Shown: positions 1 through 11,248 of the stretch, piece by piece
How the letters are laid out: each line of letters opens with the position of its first letter
Position numbering within the stretch: position 1 is the stretch's first letter
From: Arenicola marina
Lineage: Eukaryota; Annelida; Polychaeta; Arenicolidae
Length of the DNA: 64,000 nucleotides
Reading direction: 5' to 3'
Assembly: GCA_964019135.1 (NCBI GenBank)
Contig: OZ025248.1
Location: forward strand, 36,697,670-36,761,669
Notes under the pieces: model-generated
What the model was told of the DNA's origin: nothing
The model's database searches: none
Seen by the model: the letters and a program-made list of their open reading frames with translations, nothing else
Program-made: the position numbers and the translations under genes

Positions 1-2473
1 TCTGGCCACAGGCTGGACCCAGTGTCTGTCTATAACACCAGTCCTTTATCTCTGTCTCCTGGCCACGGGCTGGACCCAGTGTCTGTCTATAACACCAGTC
101 CTTTATCTCTGTATCCTGGCCAAGGACTGAACCCAGTGTCTGTCTACAACACCAGTCCTTTATCTCTGTCTCCTAGCCACGGACTGGACCCAATGTCTGT
201 CTACAACCCCAGTCCTTTATCTCTGTATCCTGGCCAAGGACTGGACTTACTGTCTGTCTACGACACCAGTCCTTTATCTCATTACACTGGCCACAGGCTG
301 AACCCAGTGTCTTGTTTACAACACCAGTCTTTTATCTCATTCTTCTGGCCACAGGCTGGACCCAGTGTCTGTCTATAACACCAGTCCTTTATCTCTGTCT
401 CCTGGCCACGGGCTGGACCCAGTGTCTGTCTATAACACCAGTCCTTTATCTCTGTATCCTGGCCAAGGACTGAACCCAGTGTCTGTCTACAACACCAGTC
501 CTTTATCCCTGTCTCCTAGCCACGGACTGGACCCAATGTCTGTCTACAACCCCAGTCCTTTATCTCTGTATCCTGGCCAAGGACTGGACTTACTGTCTGT
601 CTACAACACCAGTCCTTTATCTCATTACACTGGCCACAGGCTGGACCCAGTGTCTTGTCTACAACACCAGTCCTTTATCTCATTCTCCTGGCCACAGGCT
701 GGACCCAGTGTCTGTCTATAACACCAGTCCTTTATCTCTGTCTCCTGGCCACGGGCTGGACCCAGTGTCTGTCTATAACACCAGTCCTTTATCTCTGTAT
801 CCTGGTCACGGACTGGACCCAGTGTCTGTCTACAACCCCAGTCCTTTATCTCTGTATCCTGGCCAAGGACTGAACCCAGTGTCTGTCTACAACACCAGTC
901 CTTTATCTCTGTCTCCTAGCCACGGACTGGACCCAATGTCTGTCTACAACCCCAGTCCTTTATCTCTGTATCCTGGCCAAGGACTGAACCCAGTGTCTGT
1001 CTACAACACCAGTCCTTCATCTCTGTCTCCTAGCCACGGACTGGACCCAATGTCTGTCTACATCCCCAGTCCTTTATCTCTGTATCCTGGCCAAGGACTG
1101 GACTCACTGTCTGTCTACAACACCAGTTCTTTATCTCTGCCTCCTAGCCACAGACTGGAAACAGTGTCTGTCTACGACACCAGTCCTTTATCTCTGTCTC
1201 CTGGCCACAGACTGGACCCAGTGTCTGTCTACAACACCAGTCCTTTATCTCTGTCTCCTGGCCAAGGACTGGACTTACTGTCTGTCTACAACACCAGTCC
1301 TTTATCTCATTACACTGGCCACAGGCTGGACCCAGTGTCTTGTCTGCAACACCAGTCCTTTATCTCATTCTTCTGGCCACAGGCTGGACCCAGTGTCTGT
1401 CTATAACACCAGCCCTTTATCTCTGTCTCCTGGCCACGGGCTGGACCCAGTGTCTGTCTACAACACCAGTCCTTTATCCCTGTCTCCTGGCCACGGACTG
1501 GACTCACTGTCTGTCTACAACACCAGTCCTTTATCTCTGTCTCCTGGCCACAGACTGGACTCACTGTCTGTCTACAACACCAGTCCTTTATCTATATCTT
1601 CTGGCCGCGGACGGGACCCAGTGTCTGTCTACAACACCAGTCCTTTATTTCTGTCTCCTGGCCACAGACTGGACCCAGTGTCTGTCTACAACACCAGTCC
1701 TTTATCTCTGTCTCCTGGCCACAGACTGGACTCACTGTCTGTCTACAACACCAGTCCTTTATCCCTGTCTCCTGGCCACAGACTGGACCCAGTGTCTGTC
1801 TACAACACCAGTCCTTTATCTCGTTCTCCTGGCCACAGGCTGGACCCAGTGTCTGTCTACAACACCAGTCCTTTATTTCGGTCTCCTGGCCACAGACTGG
1901 ACCCAGTGTCTGTCTACAACACCAGTCCTTTATCCCTGTCTCCTGGCCACAGACTGGACCCAGTGTCTGTCTACAACACCAGTCCTTTATCTCATTCTCC
2001 TGGCCACAGGCTGGACCCAGTGTCTGTCTACAACACCAGTCCTTTATTTCTGTCTCCTGGCCACAGACTGGACCCAGTGTCTGTCTACAACACCAGTCCT
2101 TTATCTCTGTCTCCTGGCCACAGACTGGACTCACTGTCTGTCTACAACACCAGTCCTTTATCCCTGTCTCCTGGCCACAGACTGGACCCAGTGTCTGTCT
2201 ACAACACCAGTCCTTTATCTCATTCTCCTGGCCACAGGCTGGACCCAGTGTCTGTCTACAACACCAGTCCTTTATTTCCGTCTCCTGGCCACAGACTGGG
2301 CCCAGTGTCTGTCTACAACACCAGTCCTTTATCTCTGTCTCCTGGCCACAGACTGGACTCACTGTCTGTCTACAACATCAGTCCTTTATCCCTGTCTCCT
2401 GGCCACAGACTGGACCCAGTGTCTGTCTACAACACCAGTCCTATATCTCATTCTCCTGGCCACAGACTGGACT
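1..2473. repeat. 57-bp minisatellite array (about 43 copies), left edge cut by window
   Basis: Units of 57 bp each carry TCTGTCTACAACACCAGTCC, then TTTATCTCTGTCTCCTGGCC and an ACTGGACCCAGTG end. Copies are highly similar. Higher-order structure is visible: a 343-bp block (six units plus one extra base in a TCTTGTCT variant) occurs at 22-364 and again at 365-707. From about 1980 a four-unit 228-bp block repeats at about 1980-2207 and 2208-2435. Because 57 is a multiple of three and the unit lacks stops in several frames, open frames of up to about 400 codons run through it on both strands. They encode different 19-residue repeats in each frame and I do not regard them as genes. Confidence 0.97.
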
Positions 2474-5139
2474 TTTATCTTTGAGTACTTGACTGGACTG
2501 GATTTTTCAGGGGTGCTATTATTAAGCGATTGAGTCGTGGTCTCGCGTGCCAATCACGCCACACCCACGCGTGTATACAGGCATTTCCGGAAGTTCGGCG
2601 AGAGTTATCTTCACCCTCCCCTGATAAGCGGCATCAAAATGCCCACCTTTCTCCCGGCTCCCCCTCCCCCCACCCCTTCCCCCTCTTCTTGCACTCCCCA
2701 ATCGATCGCACCTCTTTGCCCATGATGGACGCATACCCTCTTCCCCGTCCCCGCCTGCAACCCTCACCCACCCAAACCGCTCCCCCCCCCCCGTCCACCC
2801 ACACCGCGTGCGTACTCCAGGGGGGGGGGGGGCTGGGCGACTTGTCGCTGTCGAGATCTCATTTCCATACGTGGCAGACAAACTGAGCGGCCAATAATTC
2901 AGAGGTCAATACGGCAACATCTATCACCATTGACGCATCACCCCCCCCCCTCCCCCCGGTCAATTTAGATGCTGCGCAGAAGGGGGAAGCTATTCCATGG
3001 CGGCCGCCAACTTCGGTGGCGCCGCCTATTCTTCGACGGCCTCTTCGCACCCCCATCCAGCCCCGCCCTAACCCCTGCCCCGCCCACCACCGGAGCAGCC
3101 ACATCTCCCCTCCCCCGCCCCCACCACCCCCATCTTCCTCCTATAAAGAACCGATAGGCGCCTACGGGAAGCCAAACCCGGTAACAAAACGCGACTTTTA
3201 CCAGTTTTAGAATCGAATGGACGTCTGGGGTGCAGCGAGTATAGGGGGCTGGAATGCGGGCTAAAAACATGGGGCGCGGGGTCTATGATTTGACACGGCA
3301 ATTGAAACGTTCAATTTATCTCGGGCAATATCATGCTATAAAGCAATGTTTATCGGGGGTCGTTACTCTGTCACCGGGCGGGTGGGTGGGGCGGCGGGGC
3401 CCCACACTTACAGTGGTGCGTTGGGAGGGGTACCGTACGTGGGGTGGTAGTGTGTCAAACTCACGTGGGGAGGGGAAGGTATGGGGTTGCGGTGACACTT
3501 ACTGGCGTGATTGGTGGGGGTGGTGGGGGGGGGTGTAGTGTGCCTCAGTGACACGGTAGGATTGGTTCCACCGTGGTGGGGGTCAGAAACGGTTTCCGTC
3601 GAATATTGATGTGGAAAAGTTTGACGAAGGATTTTAAATATTTAAACATTCTGTTCTCATCAGGCCATAACAAGTGATACATCCGAGAGAAAGTGAAAAT
3701 AAGAGAGATAAAAAGTGCAGAGGCGATTTGCGCCGTTCTCCACGCTCGACATAAATACGATAATAATTACCTTGACATCATATTAAAATGGAATAATTGT
3801 GTTTGTTGCGATATTAGTAATGAGGTGAAGGTTATACGTGCTGCACTCGGTGCCAATCGCTACGAATATTTACTGGACTGGATATTTTCAATTTCCGGTT
3901 TGGAGGATACTTCTGCGTGTTAACTTGTAGACTTATGTGGGGCAGAAAAATTAGCTTCGGAGGAACGCCCTCTGCCGGGAGATGTGGCAAATAGTTGAGG
4001 ATGGTTGTTTCATGAGTTCCGTTCCCAGAGGGCATTGCGCGGTCCTTGAGTCATATTGCGGCCCAGTTGTCGGCTCGTAACCCACCTTTACGAGCCCTTA
4101 AATAACGATCACGTGCCGGCCTTGACCTTGACCTTAACCCGGGATGCTCAGCGACCACTCCTTTCCTGAGGCGTGTGTTAAGCCACAGACGGCCCACCGA
4201 AGCGTGAAATCGCTGAGTGGGAAGAAGCGCCGGCCCGCGGGGGATGGGGGGACCTACAAGCCGGGGCGGGAGCACTATTATACCAATCTGGTGGGGGAGG
4301 GGGGGGGGGGGGTTCGCGGGTGCCTTCGTGCCTGAGAGAGACATGACATGACATTTGTGATGAAAAAGATACCCCTATAGAGCGGACCTTTTACATTTAA
4401 ATACTTGCGACGGGGGGTGGGGGGGGGGGGGGAGATCTGAAAATGTGCCTCCATAGAGTCGGTTATTGCCGGGAAAAAATACCCCTTCCGAGCTGGTTTT
4501 TGCCGTAAAACGCCCCAATCGAGCGGAATTTCCAAGTGAAAAGGGGGTTTGGCAATGAAAAAGAGGGGAGCTTTACCGTGGACCTCCCCCCCTCCAAACC
4601 CAGCAATGTAGTAAATACCCCTCTTCAGGCCGCCTGCAAGGCCGTTACCCTGGCCATTAATAGTCACCCATCCCGTTGTCTTTTACCCCGCAATAAGAGG
4701 TACTCTGGTGCGAGACTATCACAGACGTTTTCACAGAAGTTTTCGAAACGCATTCCATAAATAGGACCTCCCCGTGGCCTCCATAAAGCCGAGACTGGCT
4801 CACGGTGGTTTTATGTAACCCGGCGGAGGCGCCGTATATACATCTAGTTACTGGGGACAAAGGGGACCGCTCAGCATTGGGATGGAAAGTGGTGGTGGGT
4901 GGGGGGGGGGGGGCTGAAGCCGACCATCTCCAGCCTCTCCCCTTCCGCCAGCCCGCTCCATTGACCCCCCACTTTCTATTTCAGAGTGCCTCTAGCTAAC
5001 TAACGCGGAGTAAGCAGGTATCTCTGGTGGAGACAAATGGAACTGTCCGGGGAGAACAGTTTGCCGAGGTCTCCGGGGAGAACTTAGTCAGGCGTCGCTC
5101 TACTCCCCGCGGCGCACGAGGGAGAGGCGATCTGGCGGT
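2474..5139. other. Non-arrayed spacer with homopolymer tracts, no gene recognised
   Basis: This stretch is unique-looking sequence broken by poly-C and poly-G runs (around 2786, 2821, 2941, 4298, 4421 and 4899). A TGACCTTGACCTT-type motif occurs at 4121-4136. Between about 4360 and 4560 there are loosely similar short segments (AAAAAGATACCCCT, AAAAAATACCCCTT, AAAACGCCCC) that may be an eroded repeat. Open frames here are under 130 codons and none resembles a known family. Confidence 0.6.
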
Positions 5140-6455
5140 GGTTTGTGTGGCTGTCTGGGCGGGGGCGGTCTGTAAGGGTTGCTGTGTGGGTGACAGGGTG
5201 GGGGCGGTTTGTAAGGGTTCTTGTGTGGGTCACAGGGTGGGACGGTCTCTAGGGGTTCTTGTGTGGGTGACAGGGTGGGGGCGGCCTGTATGGGTTCTTG
5301 TGTGGGTGACAGGGTGGGACGGTCCCTAGGGGTTTTGTGTGGGTGACAGGGTGGGGGCGGCCTGTATGGGTTTTTGTGTGGGTGACAGGCTGGGGACGGT
5401 CTGTAAGGGTCGATGTGTGGGTGACAAGGTGGGGGCGGTCAGTAAGGGTTTCTTTGTGGGTGACAGGGTGGGGAAGGTCTGTACGGGTTCTTGTGTGGGT
5501 CACAGGGTGGGACGGTCTCTAGGGGTTCTTGTGTGGGTGACAGAGTGGGGACGGTCTCTAGGGGTTCTTGTGTGGGTGACAGGGTGGGACGGTCCCTAGG
5601 GGTTTTGTGTGGGTGACAGGGTGGGGGCGGCCTGCATGGGTTTTTGTGTGGGTGACAGGCTGGGGACGGTCTGTAAGGGTCGATGTGTGGGTGACAAGGT
5701 GGGGGCGGTCGGTAAGGGTTTCTTTGTGGGTTACAGGGTGGGGAAGGTCTGTACGGGTTCTTGTGTGGGTGAGAGGGTGGGGGCGGTCTGTAAGGGTTCT
5801 TGTGTGGGTGACAGGGTGGGACGGTCTCTAGGGGTTCATGTGTGGGTGTCAGGGTGGGGGCGGTCTGTAAGGGTTCTTGTGTGGCTGTCTGGGTGGGGAC
5901 GGTCTCAAGGGGTTCTTGTGTGGGTGACAGGGTGGGACGGTCTCTAGGGGTTCTTGTGTGGGGGACAGGGTGGGGACGGTCTCTAGGGGTTCTTGTGTGG
6001 GTGACAGGGTGGGACGGTCTCTAGGGGTTCTTGTGTGGGTGACAGGGTGGGGAAGGTCTGTACGGGTTCTTGTGTGGCTGTCTGGGTGGGGACGGTCTCT
6101 AGGGGTTCTTGTGTGGGTGACAGGGTGGGGAAGGTCTCTAGGGGTTTTTGTGTGGGTGACAGGGTGGGGGCGGTCTGTAAGGGTTCTTGTGTGGCTGTCT
6201 GGGTGGGGACGGTCTCTAGGGGTTCTTGTGTGGGTGACAGGGTGGGACGGTCTCTAGGGGTTCTTGTGTGGGTGTCAGGGTGGGGAAGGTCTGTAAGGAT
6301 TTCTGTGTGGGTGACAGGGTCGGGAAGGTCTGTAAGGGTTTCTGTGTGGGTGACAGGGTGGGACGGTCTCTAGGGGTTCTTGTGTGAGTGACAGGGTGGG
6401 GGCGTTCTGTAAGGGTTCTGGATGGAGAGGGTCTGTACGGGTTGGTGTATGACTG
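5140..6455. repeat. 39-bp GT-rich minisatellite (about 33 copies)
   Basis: The unit carries GGGTTCTTGTGTGGGTGACA followed by GGGTGGGGACGGTCTCTA or a GGTCTGTA variant. Most units are 39 bp, some 38 bp, so the reading frame changes along the array. A block starting at 5337 is repeated from 5607, a 270-bp offset, with only a few differences, showing recent duplication of several units at once. Edges fade into diverged units near 5140 and 6400-6455. Short open frames encoding V-W-V-T-G-W-G-R-S-like repeats are a by-product of the periodicity. Confidence 0.95.
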
Positions 6456-6514
6456 TCCGTTTGGGGGCCAGTTTGAGGCAGTCTGTGGCGCTACTACACA
6501 GATGTCCTCAGACA

Positions 6515-6835
6515 TTGTGCTTAGAGGATGTCCAATTCACCATGTGGTTTCCACTACACAGTCAGTGAGATTATAGGCTGTCTATTACACAATGTAACTA
6601 GAAGATGTCCATCTGATAATGTGACTAGCGAATGTCTATTACACGGTGTGATTCGAGGATGCCCATTACTCAACGAGATTATAGGTTGTCTATTACACAT
6701 TATGGTTACAGAATGTCCGTTACACAAGTTTATTAAAGGGAGTCCATTACATGTGACTAGATTACAATGTGATTGGAGAATTACATCAGGGCATAGCATG
6801 AGAGGATGACCCTTAAGAGGTCTATTGACAGTCAA
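6515..6835 (+). repeat. Degenerate ~33-bp tandem repeat, relative of 13495-13720 in opposite orientation
   Basis: Loosely spaced copies of a core close to GATGTCCATTACACAATGTG followed by ATTAG/ATTATAGG can be read about eight to ten times (for example near 6533, 6575, 6606, 6630, 6657, 6687 and 6714). Copies are much more diverged than in the neighbouring 39-bp array, which suggests an old array no longer being homogenised. The reverse complement of the core, AATCACATTGTGTAATGG, appears at 13495-13720. Confidence 0.7.
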
Positions 6836-7540
6836 CTTAGCGGGTGTTGATTGGACAGTATGAGAAGACCATAGCGAATATCTGTTATAGGACTGGGGGT
6901 AGGGGTGGGAGAGGGGTGACCCTGTCTAGACAGCCTACGGGGAGACCAAATCGACACCACGACAAGAAACCTAGACGGTCAAGCAGAGCTTGAGAAGGGA
7001 CGAAATTGGGAGTTTAGGGACTATTTCGACCATTTTAAGACCCATGGCCGCTCGCTCATTGGTTGTTCGGCCTGGCGTTCGAGACCATATCGTCCACTGA
7101 AAGTTGTAGCCAGGCCAAATTGCTGGCTGAAAGCGCAAATTAGCCCAAATTGGACCCCAAATATCGTGATGTGCTGGACGAGCGCCATCTAACGGCTGGT
7201 CACGCCCTAATCGCTCTTCTCTGACTCGTCATCGCTGAAATACGGAGCCCCCTAGCGGCGGAACTAAGCGTGATAGGCAAAAAACGAAGGCGGTTTCCAT
7301 ACCCAAGTCGACGTTTGCCCGTCTTTTGCAACCGGTGCCGACTCTCTAGCGTCGCTATTAAGCGAACGGCGGCCATTGCAACCCCGAAAGAGTGCCGGTC
7401 CATATCGCCGTTGACTCATAATGGGAGAGTGGGCATGGAGGGGGGTGCACCTCTTGCGAGCGCTCTAGCGGCCAAACTAAGCGTCCTAGAGCAATTCTGA
7501 CGTATTTTCTCAGCCTAGCTCACATTTTTCTCTCCGGTTC
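6836..7540. other. Spacer, possibly eroded dispersed repeat, no gene recognised
   Basis: Sequence is not tandemly repeated. Phrases such as GAGCGCCATCTAACGGC, CCCCTAGCGGCGGAACTAAG and GCGCTCTAGCGGCCAAACTAAG recur loosely at 7179, 7250 and 7459, hinting at an eroded dispersed repeat. Short open frames on both strands match no family I recognise. Confidence 0.45.
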
Positions 7541-7890
7541 ATGCTAAATCTGGGCTCCCTAGCTCAAATATTGACCGAGTTATGGCCTTGCAAAGTTCAA
7601 AACGCCACTTGACACGTACGCTGAATATTTATTGGCCGATTACTCAAAAATCGTTCAGTATCCGGAAAATCTGAGCGAGTACTGCGTTACCGTCTCTCCC
7701 AGAAGAATACTCTCAAACAAACAGCAAATCTCTAGACCCGATATTAACGGAGTTACGCGGGAAAATCTGTTTCGTGACCTTGACCTTGCTGTGACCTTGA
7801 CCTTGGAAGCGTGACCTTGACCAATATAGTTATTCGTGCCCAATTACTGATGTCATGTATCACGCCCGGTGACGTTTGTCTCACTTGTAA
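7541..7890. repeat. Left part of a dispersed repeat split by the LINE insertion
   Basis: The segment contains three close TGACCTTGACC motifs (7775-7823). It ends exactly at the target-site duplication of the LINE, and the sequence resumes at 10821. The right part carries the same motif at 11051-11072 and a CAGACAGACAGACACACCGA tail. I infer one older repeat, because both halves share the motif and the 14-bp duplication joins them. The outer left boundary is not clear and the family name is unknown to me. Confidence 0.45.
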
Positions 7891-7904
7891 CCTTCACGGA
7901 GAAA
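7891..7904 (+). repeat. Target-site duplication, left copy
   Basis: CCTTCACGGAGAAA is identical to 10821-10834. Two preceding A bases could extend the match to 16 bp, but these cannot be told apart from the poly-A tail on the other side. Perfect identity suggests a recent insertion. Confidence 0.93.
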
Positions 7905-10677
7905 AGATAAGGAAGAATATAGAAGTGGAAAGGGAATTAGAAGAACGTATAGAACTCTTGGAACAAACAGATTTTACGGAAGCACAGGGTGCTGATGAGT
8001 TATCGGAGGCTAAGAGGAGGCTAGAGGAACTTAGACTTCACAAAGCTAAAGCTGTATTTTTAAGATCACGTGCTCAATACTATGAAGAGGGAGAAAAACC
8101 TACGCGATTTTTTGGCGGACTCGAAAAAAGAAACTACGTTAATAAGGTGATAAATATAGTAGAAGTAGATAATTGTACTATTGAGGAACCGACACTAATT
8201 TCGAAGGCCCAAATGAATTTCTATCAAAACTTATACGCTGGCATTGACCCTCAGGGTTTAACGGATGAGTTCCTAAATGAAAACAGTGTTCAGATTTTAA
8301 CCCAGGGGCAGATCGATTCATGTGAAGGGTTGATAACACAGGAAGAGATTAAGGAGGTACTTAAGAATATGAAAAACTATAAAACACCTGGAAGCGATGG
8401 ATTCCCCGCCGAATTCTATAAAGTATTTTGGAAAGATATTGGGCAATATCTATTGAACAGTTTGAACTATGCGTATGCGACGGACAGTCTTTCAATTACT
8501 CAAAAACAAGGTGTGATAACTTGCCTACCAAAGGGGGATAAACCGAGGATCTACTTAAAAAACTGGAGGCCCATCACGCTACTTAATGTAGATTATAAGA
8601 TTTTATCTGGAATTATGTCTCATCGATTAAGAGTTGTCTTGCAGGAAGTAATTGGGTCACAACAAAAGGGATTCCTTCGGGGTAGATTCATAGGTGAAAA
8701 CACTAGATTCTTGTATGATGCAATGCATTATTTAAAAGAAGGTGATTTAGATGGTCTGTTATTATTACTTGATTTTGAGAAGGCATTCGATACTGTAAGC
8801 TGGCAATATCCTTTTAAGGTTTTAAGGACATACGGGTTTGGAGAATCCTTTGTAAAATGGTGTGATATTTTGCATAGAGATTCTTCTAGTTGCGTGTTAA
8901 ATAACGGTCACTTTTCTCAGTTTTTCTCGTTAGGTAGAGGGTGTAGGCAGGGGGACCCGCTTTCCCCTTATTTATTTATCCTTGTTGTGGAGCCTCTTGC
9001 AATGGCATTACAAAAACATAAAGGTATACGTGGGGTTAATCTCGGGAACACAGAACACAAGCTGGGCCAATATGCAGACGATGCATTTTTATTATTAGAC
9101 GGGAGTTCTGAATCGCTAAAAACTACAATGGAATTGCTCGATAAATTTGGCAAATGTTCGGGACTAAAGATAAATGTTGATAAAACGATTGGGGTGTGGC
9201 TTGGACGAAAAAGTAATTCGAAGGAAGTTATTTGCCCAAACATTCCAATCAAATGGGCACAAAGTTCACGTTGCTTGGTATAAAATTTGACGTAAACCTC
9301 TCCAAAATGCCAAGTTTAAACTACGACAGTAAAATCATTGAGATAGAAAGCTTTCTAGCATTGTACAAAAAAAGGCATTTATCGATGACAGGCAGGGTTA
9401 CCGTCATAAAGACATTGGCATTACCGAAACTTGTACATGTTCTGTCTGTGTTACCATCACCAGACAAAAAAACCCTTTGTAAACTCAACCAGGTGATTCG
9501 CAATTTTATATGGAAAAAACAAGCCAGGATAGGGATCAACCGCCTGGCTCAAACCTGTAAATATGGCGGTGCCGCTCTTACTCATGTGGAAACCTTTGCC
9601 CATGCCATCAAGATATCCTGGATTCGCAGGTTAATTTCTAGCGAAGGTGCATGGCAAGACTTATTTCGTACATTTATCTGTAAGGAAAAGGTTGTATGTT
9701 GGGAATTAGATTTAAGGTCACTGCAGAAGTTTTATAATGTGTCAAATAACTTTTGGTCAGATGTATTCAGAGCTTGGGTAAAACTGCGACATATACAGCC
9801 CAACGCAGACGTGAGATGCATGCCGATATGGAATACCTACTTTTTGTGCAATAGTAATTTAGCCAAGCGGAAGCAGGAGTTCATTGATAAAGGTATTATA
9901 TACTTAAACGATTTAAGAAATGAAAAAGGTACAATGTATAATAGGGGGGAATTTACAGTGCGATATGGATTGCAAATTAACTTCGCAGATTACTACAGCC
10001 TCATGCATTGTATCCCCCGAGATTGGAACAGAGAACTTGGGGAAGAAACGGATAGATTAGAAACAGTTACAAACCAGAGTATCCAATTTATTACGCGAAA
10101 CGAACGAGTTGTAAATGCGAGTTATAATATATTGATAAGTGGTTTAAAGTTTAGCAAATGCAATGAAGTTAAGTGGGCTCAACATCTTAATGAAACTATC
10201 TCGGAAGCAGATTGGGAAAGGTATTATATGGTGCCATATATATCGACAAAGGACGAACGAACAAGAAGCTTTCAGTATAGGTTATTACATCGCTGTATTC
10301 CAACAAATAAGTATCTATTCATGTGTAAGATGTCTAAAACCGAGCAATGCAGTTTTTGCAAAAGTGAAGTTGAGTCTTTAGAGCACCTGTTTTGGAGATG
10401 CCCTGTAATACAAGCCTTTTGGCGAGATATGGATAAGTGGTTACGTTCGGCTTTGGGTACAGATAATAGAGATAGTAACATTACCTTGGACTGCCAAATT
10501 ATAATGCTTGGTGTGATTAAAACCGTAGAAAATGTGAAATTGATTAACCATATATTTATTATTGTGAAACGCTTCATATATTCATGTAAGTGGAGAAATT
10601 TGGTTCCAAACGTAAAAGGTGCCCTAGGGCAGATTAAGCATATTTGTTTTCTGGAAAACAACATGAGAAATATTTAG
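7905..10677 (+). pseudogene. LINE ORF2 protein remnant: reverse transcriptase plus zf-RVT
   Basis: In a complete element this protein nicks DNA and copies the element RNA at the nick. What remains is about 920 codons of the roughly 1,200 usual for L1-type ORF2. An open frame starts at 7811 in flanking DNA, but element-derived codons begin at 7907, so that start is fortuitous. Reverse transcriptase landmarks are the KTPGSDGFPAEFY motif near 8381, NWRPITLLNVDYK near 8560, LDFEKAFDTVSW near 8768, GCRQGDPLSPYLF near 8939 and the catalytic YADD at 9071. The frame changes once, in the overlap 9233-9283, consistent with loss of one base. The second frame runs to a stop at 10675-10677. A C-x2-C-x7-H-x4-C knuckle (CSFC...EHLFWRC, 10348 onward) marks the zf-RVT domain. 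No other stop interrupts either frame, which fits a young copy. Confidence 0.93.
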
Positions 10678-10792
10678 GATAAATGGCAGCCAATAATCCA
10701 TATGTTTATATAAGAAACAGACCCATATGTTGATGTAAAATTATATATTTTCCATGTTTTCATTTGTTAATGTGCACTAATGTTTAGTAGTC

Positions 10793-10820
10793 AAAAAAAA
10801 AAAAAAAGAAAAAAAAAAAA
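10793..10820 (+). other. Poly-A tail of the LINE
   Basis: Twenty-eight bases, all A except one G, lie directly between the 3' UTR and the right target-site duplication. This is the signature of target-primed reverse transcription. Confidence 0.93.
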
Positions 10821-10834
10821 CCTTCACGGAGAAA
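10821..10834 (+). repeat. Target-site duplication, right copy
   Basis: CCTTCACGGAGAAA matches 7891-7904 at all 14 positions and directly follows the poly-A tail. Confidence 0.93.
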
Positions 10835-11248
10835 TTGAGACCATGTTCCCGCCAAAAGGCTGCCGTGGGATCCCATGTTAAAATTTGGGAATTTTTTGCA
10901 GAAGACCTATTCGGAGGATTTTCAAAATTGAAACACCGTATACAAGGTACCTGTGAACCCAATACGTGAATTAATTTTGAGAACGCTATAGCGATTTTTG
11001 CCGATTTTTGGTCCTATCTTTCAATGGTTAGGCGAATTTCGAAAAATTCCTGTGACCTTGACCTTTGACCTACATGGCCCATCTACGAACTTAGCCTGAC
11101 GATTGCCATTCCGCATCTTTCTGTGAATTTGGAAGTCGATATCTTAAGGCATTCGAAAGATAATGTCGAGCGTTACAAACAGACAGACAGACAGACACAC
11201 CGAACACACCGACATAAGACGAAAATGGAACATTTTCATCTTAACTAG
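10835..11248. repeat. Right part of the dispersed repeat split by the LINE
   Basis: After the duplication the older sequence resumes. It includes TGACCTTGACCTTTGACC (11053-11070), a GACGATTGCCATTCCGCAT phrase also seen in diverged form near 14836, and a CAGACAGACAGACAGACACA tail near 11180. These features recall a widespread class of invertebrate dispersed repeats, but I cannot name the family. No coding capacity is visible. Confidence 0.45.

Larger units (their letters stand above)
7905..10820 (+). mobile_element. 5'-truncated Tx1/L1-like LINE with poly-A tail and 14-bp TSD
   Basis: The 2.9-kb non-LTR retrotransposon copy contains the back three quarters of ORF2, about 115 bp of 3' UTR and an A-rich tail (10793-10820). 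It is bounded by identical 14-bp direct repeats. The 5' end falls in the linker between endonuclease and reverse transcriptase, the usual outcome of incomplete target-primed reverse transcription. ORF1 and the endonuclease are absent, so the copy cannot move by itself. Assignment to the L1/Tx1 group comes from the K-T-P-G-S-D-G-F-P-A-E-F-Y-K motif, the YADD box and the C-terminal zf-RVT knuckle; clade within that group is an inference. Confidence 0.94.

Noticed and set aside
1340-2533. Open frames of 397 and 363 codons and a 256-codon antisense frame over the 57-bp array
   Set aside because: Several frames are open simultaneously because the unit length is a multiple of three and lacks stops. 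No signal for selection on any frame.
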